Assembly: GCA_026826555.1 (NCBI GenBank)
Contig: JAKSZT010040235.1
Span: forward strand, 522,842-586,841
Length of the DNA stretch: 64,000 bases
DNA from: Tolypeutes matacus
Taxonomy: Eukaryota; Chordata; Mammalia; Cingulata; Chlamyphoridae
Reading direction: 5' to 3'
Each line of letters begins with the position of its first letter. Position 1 is the first letter of the stretch. A program made the translations under genes and the position numbers. The notes beneath the pieces were generated by a model. That model had not been told where the DNA came from, did no database searches, and saw nothing but the letters and a program-made list of their open reading frames with translations. Below, piece by piece: positions 11,090 to 21,600 of the stretch.

Positions 11090-12660
11090 ACTAGAGTATT
11101 TATTCTGGGTGCAGTTTCTCTCTTTAGTTTAGGGCTTCCTGCCCTTTCTCCCTTGCTGGTTGTGTAGTAGGAGCCAAGGATGTCGCTGGTGCTGTAAGCT
11201 GTGGAGGCTCAAGCTGCCCTCATTGCCCCAAGGACCAGTGAAGCTTCTCCCAACTTTCTCCTTTGCCAGGGGTAGGGACAGAGCCACAGCTGTGTGGAAT
11301 AATCCAAGTCGTGCAGGCCTAGACTGTAGTTGCCCAGAGAGACTGATGAAGCCTCATGCCCCTTTGTCCCCTGCATGGGACGGGGATGGAGCTGCAGGTG
11401 TGGGCAGCAATCTATGCAGTGCAGGTCCAAGATGACCACAGTTGCCCCCGTAGACTTCTGATTATTCAGTCTGTGCCAGCTAAACGTACCTGCAGTTACC
11501 TGGAGAGGCTGGTGCAGGGCCCGCCAGCTTCCTCCCTGCTAGAGCTGAAGCCTAGCTACGGCTGCAGGCCGATCTGGGTGAAAGAAGCTGGTCTCTACCG
11601 TCACTGTGATTTTCAGTCAGCCCGGCTTCCCCTCATGCTGGGGTGGAGTAAAAAATGGCGGCTCCTGGGCTCCTTCTGACTTGGCCAGGCTCAAACTCCA
11701 GCTGTTCCTAGGGTTATACTTCAGCAGCCGATTTTACTAATCGGTAGCTAAAATCAGTGGCCAATCATCTCTTCCTCCCCTGTTTTTTTTTTAAAAGATT
11801 TATTTTTGTTTATCCCCCTTGCTGCTTGTGCTCACTGTATCCATTTGCTTTGTGTTTTTCTGTGTCTGTTTGTCTGCCTTTGTTGTATAAGCTCACTGCG
11901 CCGTGCGGGCCGCCTTGCCTTCACCAGGAGGCCCCAGAATCGAACCCAGGGCCTCCCATATGGTAAACGGGAGCCCCACTGATTGAGCCACAGCCGCTTC
12001 CACTCCCCTGTTTTTGGGAAATGGAGCTTCCAATTCCTGCCACAGAATAGCTCCCGGGGTGGCTTGCGCTGCCAGAGTAGGATGATCACCGGCCTCCGCG
12101 GTGTGGCCTGTAATTTCCCGGAGAGGCTGGCGCAGCTCCCCCAGCTTCCTCCCTGCCCGAGGTGGGCCTGGGGCTTAGGCTAGAGCTGCAGTCTGATCTA
12201 GACGGAAAGAAGCCGGTCCCTGCCAGCACCGTGATCTTTAGTCAGCCCCGCTTCCCCTCGTGTCAGGCGCAGGGTTAAGATGGCGGCTACCGGCCTCTCT
12301 CTGACTTGGACAGGCTCAAACTTTAGCTGTTCTTAGGATTATACTTTAGCAGCTGAATTTATTAATCAGGAGCTGAGGTTGGTGCCCAACCGTCTCTTCC
12401 TCCCTGTTTTTGGGAAGTGGAGCTTCCAATTCCAGCCCTGGAACAGCTCCCGAGGCCTCCGGGGCGTGGAGGGCTCTACTCAGGAATCCTCTCTGCAGAT
12501 GGGCTTCTCCTCCTTCCAGTCTTTCAAGGAGGTTGCAGGATGCTCCTCTGGTCTCCTGGAGCCCCCTAACAGGTGCTGTAGGGAGCTCTGGGTGATCACT
12601 ACCTGCCCCGTAGCAGGAGCTGACTCCAGGAGCTCCTGACTCTGCCGCCATCTTGCTGGT
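11090..12660 (-). promoter_or_regulatory. L1-A 5'UTR with tandem monomers
   Basis: The sequence upstream of L1-A ORF1 is built from repeated blocks. Bases about 11520-12110 and 12144-12480 share, in the same order, 'gcttcctccctg', 'aagaagc(t/c)ggtc', 'cagtcagcccggcttcccctc', an ATGGCGGCT YY1-type motif, 'gacttgg(c/a)caggctcaaact' and 'gttttTgggaa(a/g)tggagcttccaattcc'. The period is about 394 bp after removing the SINE at 11788-12002. The layout recalls monomer-type L1 promoters of rodents. Confidence 0.6.
11788..12002 (-). mobile_element. DAS-type SINE (long form) in L1-A 5'UTR
   Basis: Minus-strand copy with head GGAAGCGGCTGTGGCTCA near 12000, B-box region near 11940, an extra internal segment (11840-11890) and an A-rich tail. 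The duplication ctcccctgttttt is at 11775-11787 and 12003-12015. Confidence 0.88.
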
Positions 12661-13369
12661 TCTCTCATTTACCTTTAATTTCCTTACACGCACTTACTTG
12701 GTCCACCAGCAGGCGGCGCTCTTTGGCAGCCCTCTCAGTTCAGTGCCTGGTCACAGTGTGTTTGCTGCAACAGGGACCCGGTCAGTGTCACTAAGGACCC
12801 TGCCGGAGGCCAAGAGCCTTGTAACTCAAACTTTCTCAAGGCAGTTCTCCAACCTTTGCAGCCCCCTCCTTTTTCCTGGGTAGGGAATATTTCCACTCCC
12901 CTCTGCATCCTCAACAACCAGTCCTGGTCAGGGGAGGGGGAGGGGGAGGGGGAGAGGGGGAGGGGGAGGGGTGCAGCCCCACCCCGCCTGGAAGGGCCCC
13001 TGGGACACAGCAGACCAAATTTGTGGGTCAAAAGCTGGGTCAGCCTTAGGCTGTGTCCCTCTCTCTCCCTCTTCTGGGGAGATGGCCCCTGTGGCCCTCT
13101 CTGTCCGTAGCCGCCAGAAGCTGGAGAATTCAAAACTGTCCTTAGTGTGGGGGAGGGTGTCGGCAGCTCCAGCTGCAGCTTTAACTCACGGTTTTGCCAT
13201 CGCGATTCTTTTCCTGTGCCCCTCTCTCTTCTGGGTAGTGTCCAGCCTTCTTCTGGAGTCCTAAACCCTAGAAGACCTTTTTCCAGGCTGTTTCTGCCTG
13301 TCCTCTAGCTATTTTTCTGGGAGAGAAGAGAGTTCTGTGGCTTTCTAGTCTGCCATCTTCCCGGAAGTC
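12661..13369 (-). mobile_element. L1-0 fragment: 5'UTR
   Basis: Aligns along its length with the L1-1 5'UTR (9800-10686): shared 'cagttcagtgcctgg', 'actcaaactttct', 'gtagggaatattt', and the same terminal 'gccatcttcccggaagtc'. Contains a CTCF-like core CCAGCAGGCGGCGCT at 12706-12720 and a G-rich microsatellite. It is separated from its continuation at 1178-1641 by L1-A. Confidence 0.8.
12926..12971 (+). repeat. (GGGGGA)n microsatellite
   Basis: Seven or so GGGGGA units in the L1-0 5'UTR; potential G-quadruplex-forming tract on the plus strand. Confidence 0.85.
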
Positions 13370-13388
13370 TCATGAAATGCTTTTCTGT

Positions 13389-14019
13389 ATGTTTACAGAA
13401 GCCGCTCGTGCTCCCTCCGCCCAGATTCAATAGATGTTAACATGTTCTTGTGTTTACGATATACTTTCTCCTTAATTTTAAAGAAACAAACATTACAGAC
13501 ATGAATTCATTGGAATTTAAATCCTCGATTTATCTGTAATTTATTCTGGGGTCAAGCTTTCTTCTTCCAGATCGTGAACCAGCAGCATTTGGGGATTAAT
13601 CCACAGATTCCTCCTTTAGTGGCCCTAAACCCTTGTGTATGTTGGAATAGACATAGGCTATTCCTGTTCTGGAATCAAATTGTTTTGCACATTGTAGCTT
13701 TCTAATACATTTCAACTTGCATGGCACAAGTGTCTCTTTAGTTCTTTATGTTAAAGTTCCTTGGCTATGGCCCCATTTATTTTCCCACAATGAGTATAGA
13801 GATAATCGGGGAGGATTTTTATAGCAATTACATACACACATGAGCTCTGGCTACCTTTCAGACTTTGCTGTAGCCACTCTGGCCTCCTCGCTATTCTGGA
13901 ACATTCCAGGAACGCTCTTGCCTCTGAGCTTTTGCACCTTGCTGCTGCCTAGATGTAGCTTGTCTAGATGTCCTCAGGGCTTGCACCTCCATCCAATCAG
14001 CCTCAGCTCAGACCATGTA
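13389..14019. other. ADAMTS13 intron, unique-looking
   Basis: AT-rich then mixed sequence with no convincing gene, RNA or repeat. Parts (13430-13800) read like a very old interspersed repeat but I cannot name it. Confidence 0.4.
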
Positions 14020-14733
14020 AGGTCTGAGCAGGGGGGGGGTTCCTCCCTGAGCAGGGGCAGCGTCCTGCCTGAGCAGGGGGGGTCCTCCCTGAGCAGGGGT
14101 GGGTCCTCCCTGAGCAGGGACAGGGTCCTCCCTGAGCAGGGGTAGGTCCTCCCTGAGCAGGGGGGGGTCCTCCCTGAGCAGGGACAGGATCCTCCCTGAG
14201 CAGAGGCAGCATCCTTCCTGAGCAGGAGTAGGGTCCTCCCTGAGCAGGGACAGGGTCCTCCCTGAGCAGGGGTAGGTCCTCCCTGAGCAGGGGCAGTGTC
14301 CTCCCTGAGCAGGGGCAGGGTCCTCCCTGAGCGGGGGGGTTCCTCCCTGAGCAGGGGTAGGGTCCTCCCTGAGCAGGGACAGGGTCCTCCCTGAGCAGGG
14401 GAAGGTCCTCCCTGAGCAGGGGCAGGTCCTCCCTGAGCAGGGGCAGGTCCTCCCTGAGCGGGGGGGTCCTCCCTGAGCAGGGATAGGTCCTCCCTGAGCA
14501 GGGGCAGCGTCCTCCCTGAGCAGGGGGGGTCCTCCCTGAGCAGGGATGGTCCTCCCTGAGCAGAGGCAGCGTCCTCCCTGAGCAGGGGTAGGTCCTCCCT
14601 GAGCAGGGGCAGGTCCTCCCTGAGCGGGGGGGGTCCTCCCTGAGCAGGGGTAGGTCCTCCCTGAGCAGGGGCAGCATCCTCCCTGAGCAGAGGCAGCGTC
14701 CTCCCTGAGCAGGGGGTCCTCCCTGAGCAGGGG
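14020..14733 (+). repeat. 22-bp minisatellite (VNTR), about 34 copies
   Basis: Tandem array of a unit close to GTCCTCCCTGAGCAGGGGCAG. I count about 34 copies of CCTGAGC(A/G)G. Units vary in the G tract and in the trailing TAG, CAG, ACAG or CAGCG, giving lengths of about 18-24 bp. The variants are interspersed rather than blocked. Long minus-strand open frames here (224-259 codons of Pro/Arg/Cys/Gly repeats) arise because the unit lacks stops and are not genes. It lies about 0.74 kb before the TSP1-7 exon. Confidence 0.95.
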
Positions 14734-15474
14734 TCTAAAGTCCACGCACCTACCCTGTGATGCTCTGTCCCTTCCCTGCTCCAGCATTTGCCATCACCAG
14801 GCAGTTCTTTTTAATTGTCCCTTCTGGACCAGTGGTCTCAGCCGCAGCTGATTCTGCCTCCAGGGAACATGTGGCAAAATCTGGTCACCTTCTTGGTTGT
14901 CACAGCTGGGGGGTGTTGCTGCTGGCACCAGGGGGTGGACACCAGGGATGCTGCTAAATGTCACCCAACGTAGGGGGCGGCCCCACAGTGCAGGCTGATC
15001 GGGGTCTGGGACCTAAGGCCCTGCCCGCCGCCCCATGGCTCCCCAGCACCTAGACTGGACCCAGCTCCTGGAAGGCACGAGAGAGATGCAGCCTTGCGGG
15101 CTTGGGGCCCGGGCGCCGGTGCCTTGGCTCTGAAAGATGGCAGTCATTCGCACAGGGCAAATGGCTGTAAATTAATTTGGGTGGGATTGAGGGTTTTACA
15201 AGCCGCGGCCTCCCCACGGAGAACGAGGCATGCTGTGATCCTGGGACCCCTTTCCCGTTAGTGGCTCTCGCACCAGCAGCAGCTCTATGGGGACAGTGTG
15301 CTAGGGAGAAGAAGGCGTCTTTCCTTCGGGGCTCTGCCGGAGCCTTTCTGGGGCTGGCGAGCTTGGCGACCAGACTAGAGCGTGCGGTGGCCGCGCCGTG
15401 GGGGACGCGCTTCGGAGCTCCCGGAGGCGCCCACGGGGCAGCACTGCCTGCCCTGAGGTTTTCTCTTCCCTCAG
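14734..15474. other. ADAMTS13 intron before the TSP1-7 exon
   Basis: GC-rich intron sequence ending in the acceptor tttctcttccctcag. Bases 14800-14960 look like an old interspersed repeat ('ctggaccagtggtctcag...') that I cannot assign. No exon signal found. Confidence 0.45.
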
Positions 15475-15679
15475 GTGGAAAGTCACATCCTCCGGCCCGT
15501 GCTCTGCCAGCTGTGGCCCGGGCTCCGCCGGACGCTCGGTGGCCTGTGTGCGAGTGGACCGAGGCCGGGCCGTGGAGGTGGACGAGGCGGCCTGTGCGGC
15601 TCAGGTGCGGCCACAGGCCAGCCTCCCGTGTCTCGTGGCTGACTGCGCCTACCGGTGGCACGTGAGCGCCTGGACGGAG
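15475..15679 (+). CDS. ADAMTS13: ADAMTS13 exon: TSP1-7 and start of TSP1-8
   Basis: Acceptor ctcttccctcag, donor GAG|gtcagc. It opens with one base completing an Arg codon, then Trp-Lys-Val. Contains the TSP1 WxxW/CSxSCG-like core (SGPCSASCG) and ends at the Trp-Thr-Glu just before the TSP1-8 CSVSCG. Probably human exon 24 equivalent, counting back from 29. Confidence 0.94.
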
Positions 15680-18600
15680 GTCAGCTCTGCCGCGGGGGCC
15701 GGGGGCCGCAAGGGTGGGCAGAGCAGTGGGGGGGCCTCTGGGGCTGCGCCCGTGAAGCTCGCTTTCTCCCACCTGAGCTGGGCCAGAATGTCAGGGCCTG
15801 GGCAGGCAGCTCTACGCTCAGAGGTGCCTGGGGGGAGTCTGTGGCCCAGTCAGGGCTGAAAGCCATGGACCTCTGGCAATCTGCCGCCTTTTGAGGTGCT
15901 GGCTCTGTGATGTGGTGGCTGGGGGTGGGGGAGGTGGGGGCGGCTGGGGCACTGAGAGACAGCCAAGGGGTGACAAGGCCGGAGGCCAGGGGCGGAACTG
16001 AGGCCCCCTGGTCTGGAGAGTGGCCGATGCCCAGCAGACAGCTGAGCGGTGAGTGGCACTGTCGTCCAAGCACCTCGCTCCCCAAGGCCCTGGGGGGGTA
16101 GATTCATGGGGCTCAGTTTCCCCCTCGAGCTCACAGTGCAGAGGGGCGAGGGGAGTTCTCTGCAGCCCCCGCCCACCCTGGCAGCGGTGAAAGCTGGGGT
16201 GCGGGCGTGCAGGGCGTGCGTGCAGGGCGTGCGTGCAGGCAGATGCCAGGCAGCAGCAGCAGGGTGCACCGAGGAGCATCTGGCCCTGCGCTGGCGCCCT
16301 GAGCCTCAGCCTCCTCACCTGTAGGGTGGAGGCCCTCGCCCGCCTCCCCGGGTGTGCAGAGCCTACGTCTGGCCGGGGGGTGCATGCTCGGTAACGACGG
16401 CTGTCACCACTGTCCTCGTCACCTCCGTCCTCTCTCTGCAGTGCTCTGTCTCCTGTGGGAATGGCATCCAGCGCCGTCACGACACCTGCCTCGGACCCCA
16501 GGCGCCCGTGCCGGCCAGCTCCTGCCAGCACCTGCCCAAGCCAGCGACGCTGCAGGGCTGCTGGGCCGGGCCCTGTGGACGGCAGGGGACGCCCAGCCCG
16601 GCGCCCCATGCAGAAGCCGCTACTTCAGGCCAGACCACAGACGCCACCCTTGGTGCTTCCCCAGCTCGTCCCCTGCCTTGGGACCGCCTGCTGTCTCCAG
16701 GCTCCCCGCCTCAGGAGCTGCCCCCCAGGCTCCAGGAGAGCCCGGCAGAGCCCAGTTATGTGCCTTCCCCCTTTCTGTGCGGGAGAGGGGCAGAGAGTCC
16801 CCGGGGTGGGAGGGTCGTCTGGGTGCCCTCCTCTGGCCTAGCACTTCCAGCATCTGGCCGAAGGGGTGGGCTTGGGAAGCAGGGCTTTTCCTCGCCCCGC
16901 AAAGCACAACCCGCCTGTTCTTATTATCAAGGTAAAGTAACTTGCCTGAGGTTTCAGAGTCAGGATTTGAACCCAGGTCTGTGTGCCTCGTGGTCCTGCA
17001 GCTGCCCTCTCAAAGCCCTGCAGACTAGGTGGCGAAGGGCGGCAGAAACTTGTCGTCTCCTGGTTCTGGAGGCTGGAAGTCCAAGTCAGAAGCTTACAGG
17101 GGTGAATCCTCCCGTCTCTCCCGGCCTCTGCTGTCCTTGGCTCATGGATGCACCCTCTGGCCTCTGCCTCTCTCTCCACGTGGCCTTCTCCTCCGGGACT
17201 GCGTGTCTGTTTTCCCTTTCCATAAGGACCCTCCTCAGGGTGACTCTAACTAACTCTGTCTGCAGAGATGAGGCCACGTCCCGGGGTTCTGGGTGGATTT
17301 TTGGGGGGACACTATTCAGTCCAGGCCCCGATGTCCGTGAACTTCTAAACACACCGTCCACACTGCCCCCTCTCACGGGAGCCTCTGGAAGCAGCGCTGT
17401 GCTCGGATGGGAGGCTCTGACCTTTTGTCTGACGGTGCACAGCCCCCTCCCGCCCTGCTGGGGACGCCCCTCCCTCCGGGAAGCTCCACTCACCTGCGCC
17501 TCCTGCCCGGTTTCCAGGTGCCTGTGGCAGGCAGTTCCTGGAGCCAGCAGGAACCATCGACATGCGGGGTGCAGGCCCGGCTGACTGCGCAGTGGCCATC
17601 GGGCGGCCCCTGGGCGAGCTGGTGACCCTCCAGGTCCTCGAGAGCTCCCTCAACTGCAGCGCTGGTACGTCGAGGGCCGCGGGCGCCGTCGCTAAGTGGG
17701 CCGCCACCTCCAGCATGCCTCCCGTGCGCCCACTCCCGCAGGATGTCCCCGTGCATTCTCACCTGGGGTTGTCGCAGCATCTCGGGGCTGGGGGGGGCGA
17801 TCGTGCCCATTTTAGAGACGAGGAAACTGAGGCTGGGAGTCACGGAGTCAGTAAGCGGGAGAGTCAACGCTGTCCGACCCCCGTGCTGCCATGCTGCCCC
17901 TCGGCGTGGGGCATGCTGGACCCTCGGGGCGCTGCCTCCTCCCAGGGGACCTGCTGCAGCTGGGGGGCCGGCTCACGTGGACGAAGACCTGCAGGGAGCT
18001 GGCCGGCAGGACGTTCAGCCCCCAAACCAACACGCTGGTGGTGCGGCAGCGCCGCGGGGGCCCGGGAGGCGGCGTGCTGCTGCGGTACGCGGGCCGGCCC
18101 GCCCCGGAGTCCTTCCACCCAGGTACCTCCCGCCAGGCTGCCGGGGGGTGGGCTAGCTGTGGGGCATCACGGGAGGAGACGGGACGCTGCCCCCCAGCCT
18201 TGCCCCGGCCCTCGGGCCCTTTAAGGAACCTGGGCAGCAGCGGGAACGAGCTGGGCGAGAGCTCCTGCTGGCGGGCTCAGGGGCGTTTGCTTGCACGACC
18301 CGCGTCCCCCCGCCCTGCCCCAGGCCTTCTTCACTCCCCCCGCAGAGCCGGACATGTGCGTGCAAACACACGCACGCCTCAGTGGAGGATGGCGTCCCGG
18401 GCCTTGCCCACGGCGCCATGGGTCCCTGCTCCCTCCTGCCCCCAGCTGCCTGATCAGGGCTCCCCCAGGCCTCAGCCTCTGCCCCAGCTGCTGCCACCTC
18501 ATGGCCCCTATGGGCCTGCCCTGGGGGAGCTGCTGCCTCAGGGCTGCCCTCCCCCGCTCCTCTCTTCCCAACCCCCTCCCCACGCAGCACCTGCCTCGCA

Positions 18601-21600
18601 GGGGGCTACAGTGGGCTCCTAGCCACGGCACTATGATGGGATCACTTCCTTCGTGCCACGGTTAGTGTCAAGGGCTTTTGCACGCCGGACTTGCTAAAAA
18701 TGCCCCCCCAGGTGTGTGCTGTTCTCACCTGCACTTCACAGAGGAGGGAACCCAGCTCTGCCCAGCCGGGAGGGGGTGGAGGTGGGGAGCCCTGGCTGTG
18801 AGCTCAGCGGTCCGTCTGGGCCCCCGTGTCCCCACGGTGGCCTGCCCACAGCCCCCCACCTGCTGTCCTCTGCAGACTGTGACACACAGCTCTTTGGCCC
18901 CCGAGGTGACATCGTGAGCCCCTCGCCGAGTCCAGACGGGAGGAGCACAGGGGGCTGCCGGGCCTTCATCGACGTGGCTCCAGAGGCCCGGCTCGCCATC
19001 CGCGCTCTGGCCATGGGCGGCAGCTCAGGGACCCAGGGGACCCAGGCCAGCCACATCGTGGTGAGGCGTGGGGACAGGGAGGGGACACCTTTGCTGCACC
19101 TGGGGCCTGGTGAGAGAATGGCAGAGAAGAGCTTCCTCCCGTCACCCACCCAGCCCGTGTAGACTGCACTCCCGGCAGCAGGGAGAAAGCAGAGCCTTTT
19201 CTTTCTTTTTTTTCTTTAACTTTATTTTGTACATTTTTTTTGTACATTTAATAATTGAAAATATAAACAAAAACTAAAAAGTAAACACAGATGAATAAAT
19301 ATATACATTTCTCAATTAAATGTAATGGACACACGTAAATTTTTTTTTTTTAATCAAACAATATGTTACATAATATATTTGGTTCGTAGTAATGCATTCA
19401 TGCAGTATTTGTCCTTTTGTGTCTGGCTTGTTTCTTTTTTTTTTTTTTTTTAAAGATTTATTTATTTACTTTATCCATTTTAAACCCCCCTTCCCCATTT
19501 GCTGTTTTGTGTCCATTAGCTGGGCAATTCTCCGTGTCTGTTTCCTGCCATCTTTTCTCATCCTCCTCCTCCAGTCTTCACCAGGATTCGATCCTGGAGA
19601 CCTCCGATGTAGGAGAGAGGTGTTCTGCCACCTGCGCCACCTCAGCTCCTGGCTTCTGGAGCTTTCGAAGCATCTCGTCTTGTCTCTCCCCTGTTACGTC
19701 ATCATCCTGCTGCATGGTTCTCAGGACCCAAGGGCTCAGCGGCACACAGAGCCTGGCAGCCCATGCGCCTTCTATATATATATATTTTTTATTTTACCGG
19801 GAGGTCCCGGGGATCGAACCCAGGTCCCTCCATATGGGAGACGGACGCCCAACCAGTTGAGCCACATCCGACCCCCATGGCTTGTTTCACTCAACATAAT
19901 GTCCTCCAGGTTCATCCATGTTGCCATATGCTTTACGACTTCATTTCTTCTTACAGCTGCATAATATTCCATCGTGTGAATAGACCACAGTTTGTTTATC
20001 CATTCGTCTGTTGATGGACACCTGGGTTGTTTCCAGCTTTTGGCAATGGTGAATAATGTGGCTATGAACATCGGTGTGCAGATGTCTGTTCGTGTCACTG
20101 CTCTCAGTTCTTCTGGGTATATACCCAGTAGTGGTTTTGCCGGGTCACGTGGCAAGTCTATATTCAACTTCTTTAGGAACTGCCAAACAGTCCTCCACAG
20201 TGGCTGTACCATCCTGCATTCCCACCAACAGTGAAGAAGTGTTCCTGTCTCTCCACATCCTCTCCAACACTTGTAGTTCTCTGTCTTTTTAATAGTGGCC
20301 ATTCTGATAGGTGTGAAATGATACCTCATTGTAGTTTTGATTTGCATTTCCCTAATCATGAGTGATGTTGAGCATTTCTTCATGTGTTTTTTGCCGTTTG
20401 TATTTCTTTTATGGACAAATGTCTATTCAAGTCTTTTGCCCATTTTTTAACTTGGTCATTTGTCTTTTTATTGTTGAGTTGTAACATCTCTTTATAGATC
20501 CTGGATATTAAACCCTTACCAGATATGTGATTTCCAAATAGTTTTTCCCATTGAATTGGCCGCCTTTTCACCCTTTTGACAACGTCCTGTGAGGTGCAAA
20601 ACTTTAATTTTGAGGAGGTTCCATGTATCTATTTTTTCTTTTGTTGCACATGCTTTGGGTGTAAGGTCCAAGAAACCACCACCTACTACAAGGTCTTGAA
20701 GATGCTTCCCTACATTTTCTTCTAGTAGTTTTATGGTCCTGGCTTTTATATTTAGATCTTTGATCCATTTTGAGTTGATTCTTGTATAGGGGGTGAGATA
20801 GGGGTCCTCTTTCATTCTTTTGGTTATAGATATCCAGTTCTCCCAACACCATTTATTGAAGAGACTGTTTTTTCCCATCAGCGTGGGCTTGGTAGGTTTG
20901 TCAAAAACCAGTTGACTGTATAGGTGAGGGTATATTTCTGGGTTCTCAATTCTATTCCACTGATCGATGTGTCTATCTTTATGCCAGTACCATGCTGTTT
21001 TGACCTCTGTAGCTTTGTAATATGTTTCAAGGTCAGGCAGTGAAATTCCTCCCACATTGCTCTTCTTTTTTAGAATGCTTTTGGCTATTCGGGTGCACTT
21101 ACCCTTCCAGATGAATTTGGTAATTGCCTTCTCTAATTCTGTAAAGTAAGCTGTTGGGATTTTGATTGGTATTACATTGAATCTATAAATCAGTTTGGCA
21201 AGATTGACATCTTCACAATATTTATTCTTCCAATCCATGAATACAGAATGTCTTTCCATTTGTTTAGGTCTTTTTAAATTTCTTTTAGCATTGTTTTGTA
21301 GTTTTCTGCATATAGGTCCTGTACTTCTTTGGTTAAATTAACTCCTAGGTATTTGAGGCTCTTTGTAGCTATTGAAAGTGGAATTTTTCCCCTGATTTCC
21401 TCCTCAGGTTGTTCAGTACTAGTGTACAAAAACATTACTGATTTTTGCGTGTTGATCTCATATCCTGCCACTTTGTGGAACTCATTTATTAGCTCCAGTA
21501 GCTTTGTCGTGGATACTTCAGGATTTTCTAAATACAGGATCATGTCATCTGCAGACAGTGAGAGTTTTACTTCCTCTTTTCCTATTTGGACGCCTTTAAT

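Larger units (their letters stand above)
1642..12660 (-). mobile_element. Second-level L1 (L1-A), inserted into L1-0
   Basis: The 12-bp duplication tctctcatttac lies at 1630-1641 and 12661-12672. On the minus strand the 5' end is at 12660 and begins with an AAGATGGCGGC-type YY1 motif. It is followed by a repetitive 5'UTR (to about 11090), ORF1 5' half (about 11080-10700), the inserted L1-1, ORF1 3' half (4366-3650), a SINE, the 3' end of ORF2 (about 3430-2740), a long 3'UTR (2740-1656) and a poly(A) tail seen as T's at 1642-1655. Most of ORF2 is missing between the ORF1 end and the ORF2 C-terminal third. It is more diverged than L1-1, as expected for the older host. No intact protein remains. 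Confidence 0.75.
344..13388 (-). mobile_element. Outer L1 insertion (L1-0), carrying nested L1s
   Basis: A perfect 19-bp direct repeat (tcatgaaatgcttttctgt) at 344-362 and 13370-13388 brackets the block. Reading on the minus strand, the element starts at 13369 with a YY1/ETS-type 5' end (GACTTCCGGGAAGATGGC), runs through 5'UTR to 12661, is interrupted by a second L1 (1642-12660), and resumes at 1641 with the end of the 5'UTR and the first codons of ORF1 until about 1178. Beyond that it stops resembling the L1 family. The repeat abuts the expected L1 5' terminus exactly, so it is taken as the target-site duplication of the outermost insertion. The element is dead: it retains only part of ORF1 and no ORF2. 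Confidence 0.75.

Noticed and set aside
14020..14733. CRISPR-like array
   Set aside because: Direct tandem repeats without spacers, in a mammalian genome.
14003..14787. Long minus-strand frames (224 and 259 codons) rich in Pro, Arg, Cys and Gly
   Set aside because: They are read through the 22-bp minisatellite, which has no stops in these frames; no splice or start context, intronic position.
15818..16609. Long minus-strand frame opposite ADAMTS13
   Set aside because: Shadow of GC-rich exon and intron sequence; unrelated to any family I know and broken by no splice logic.
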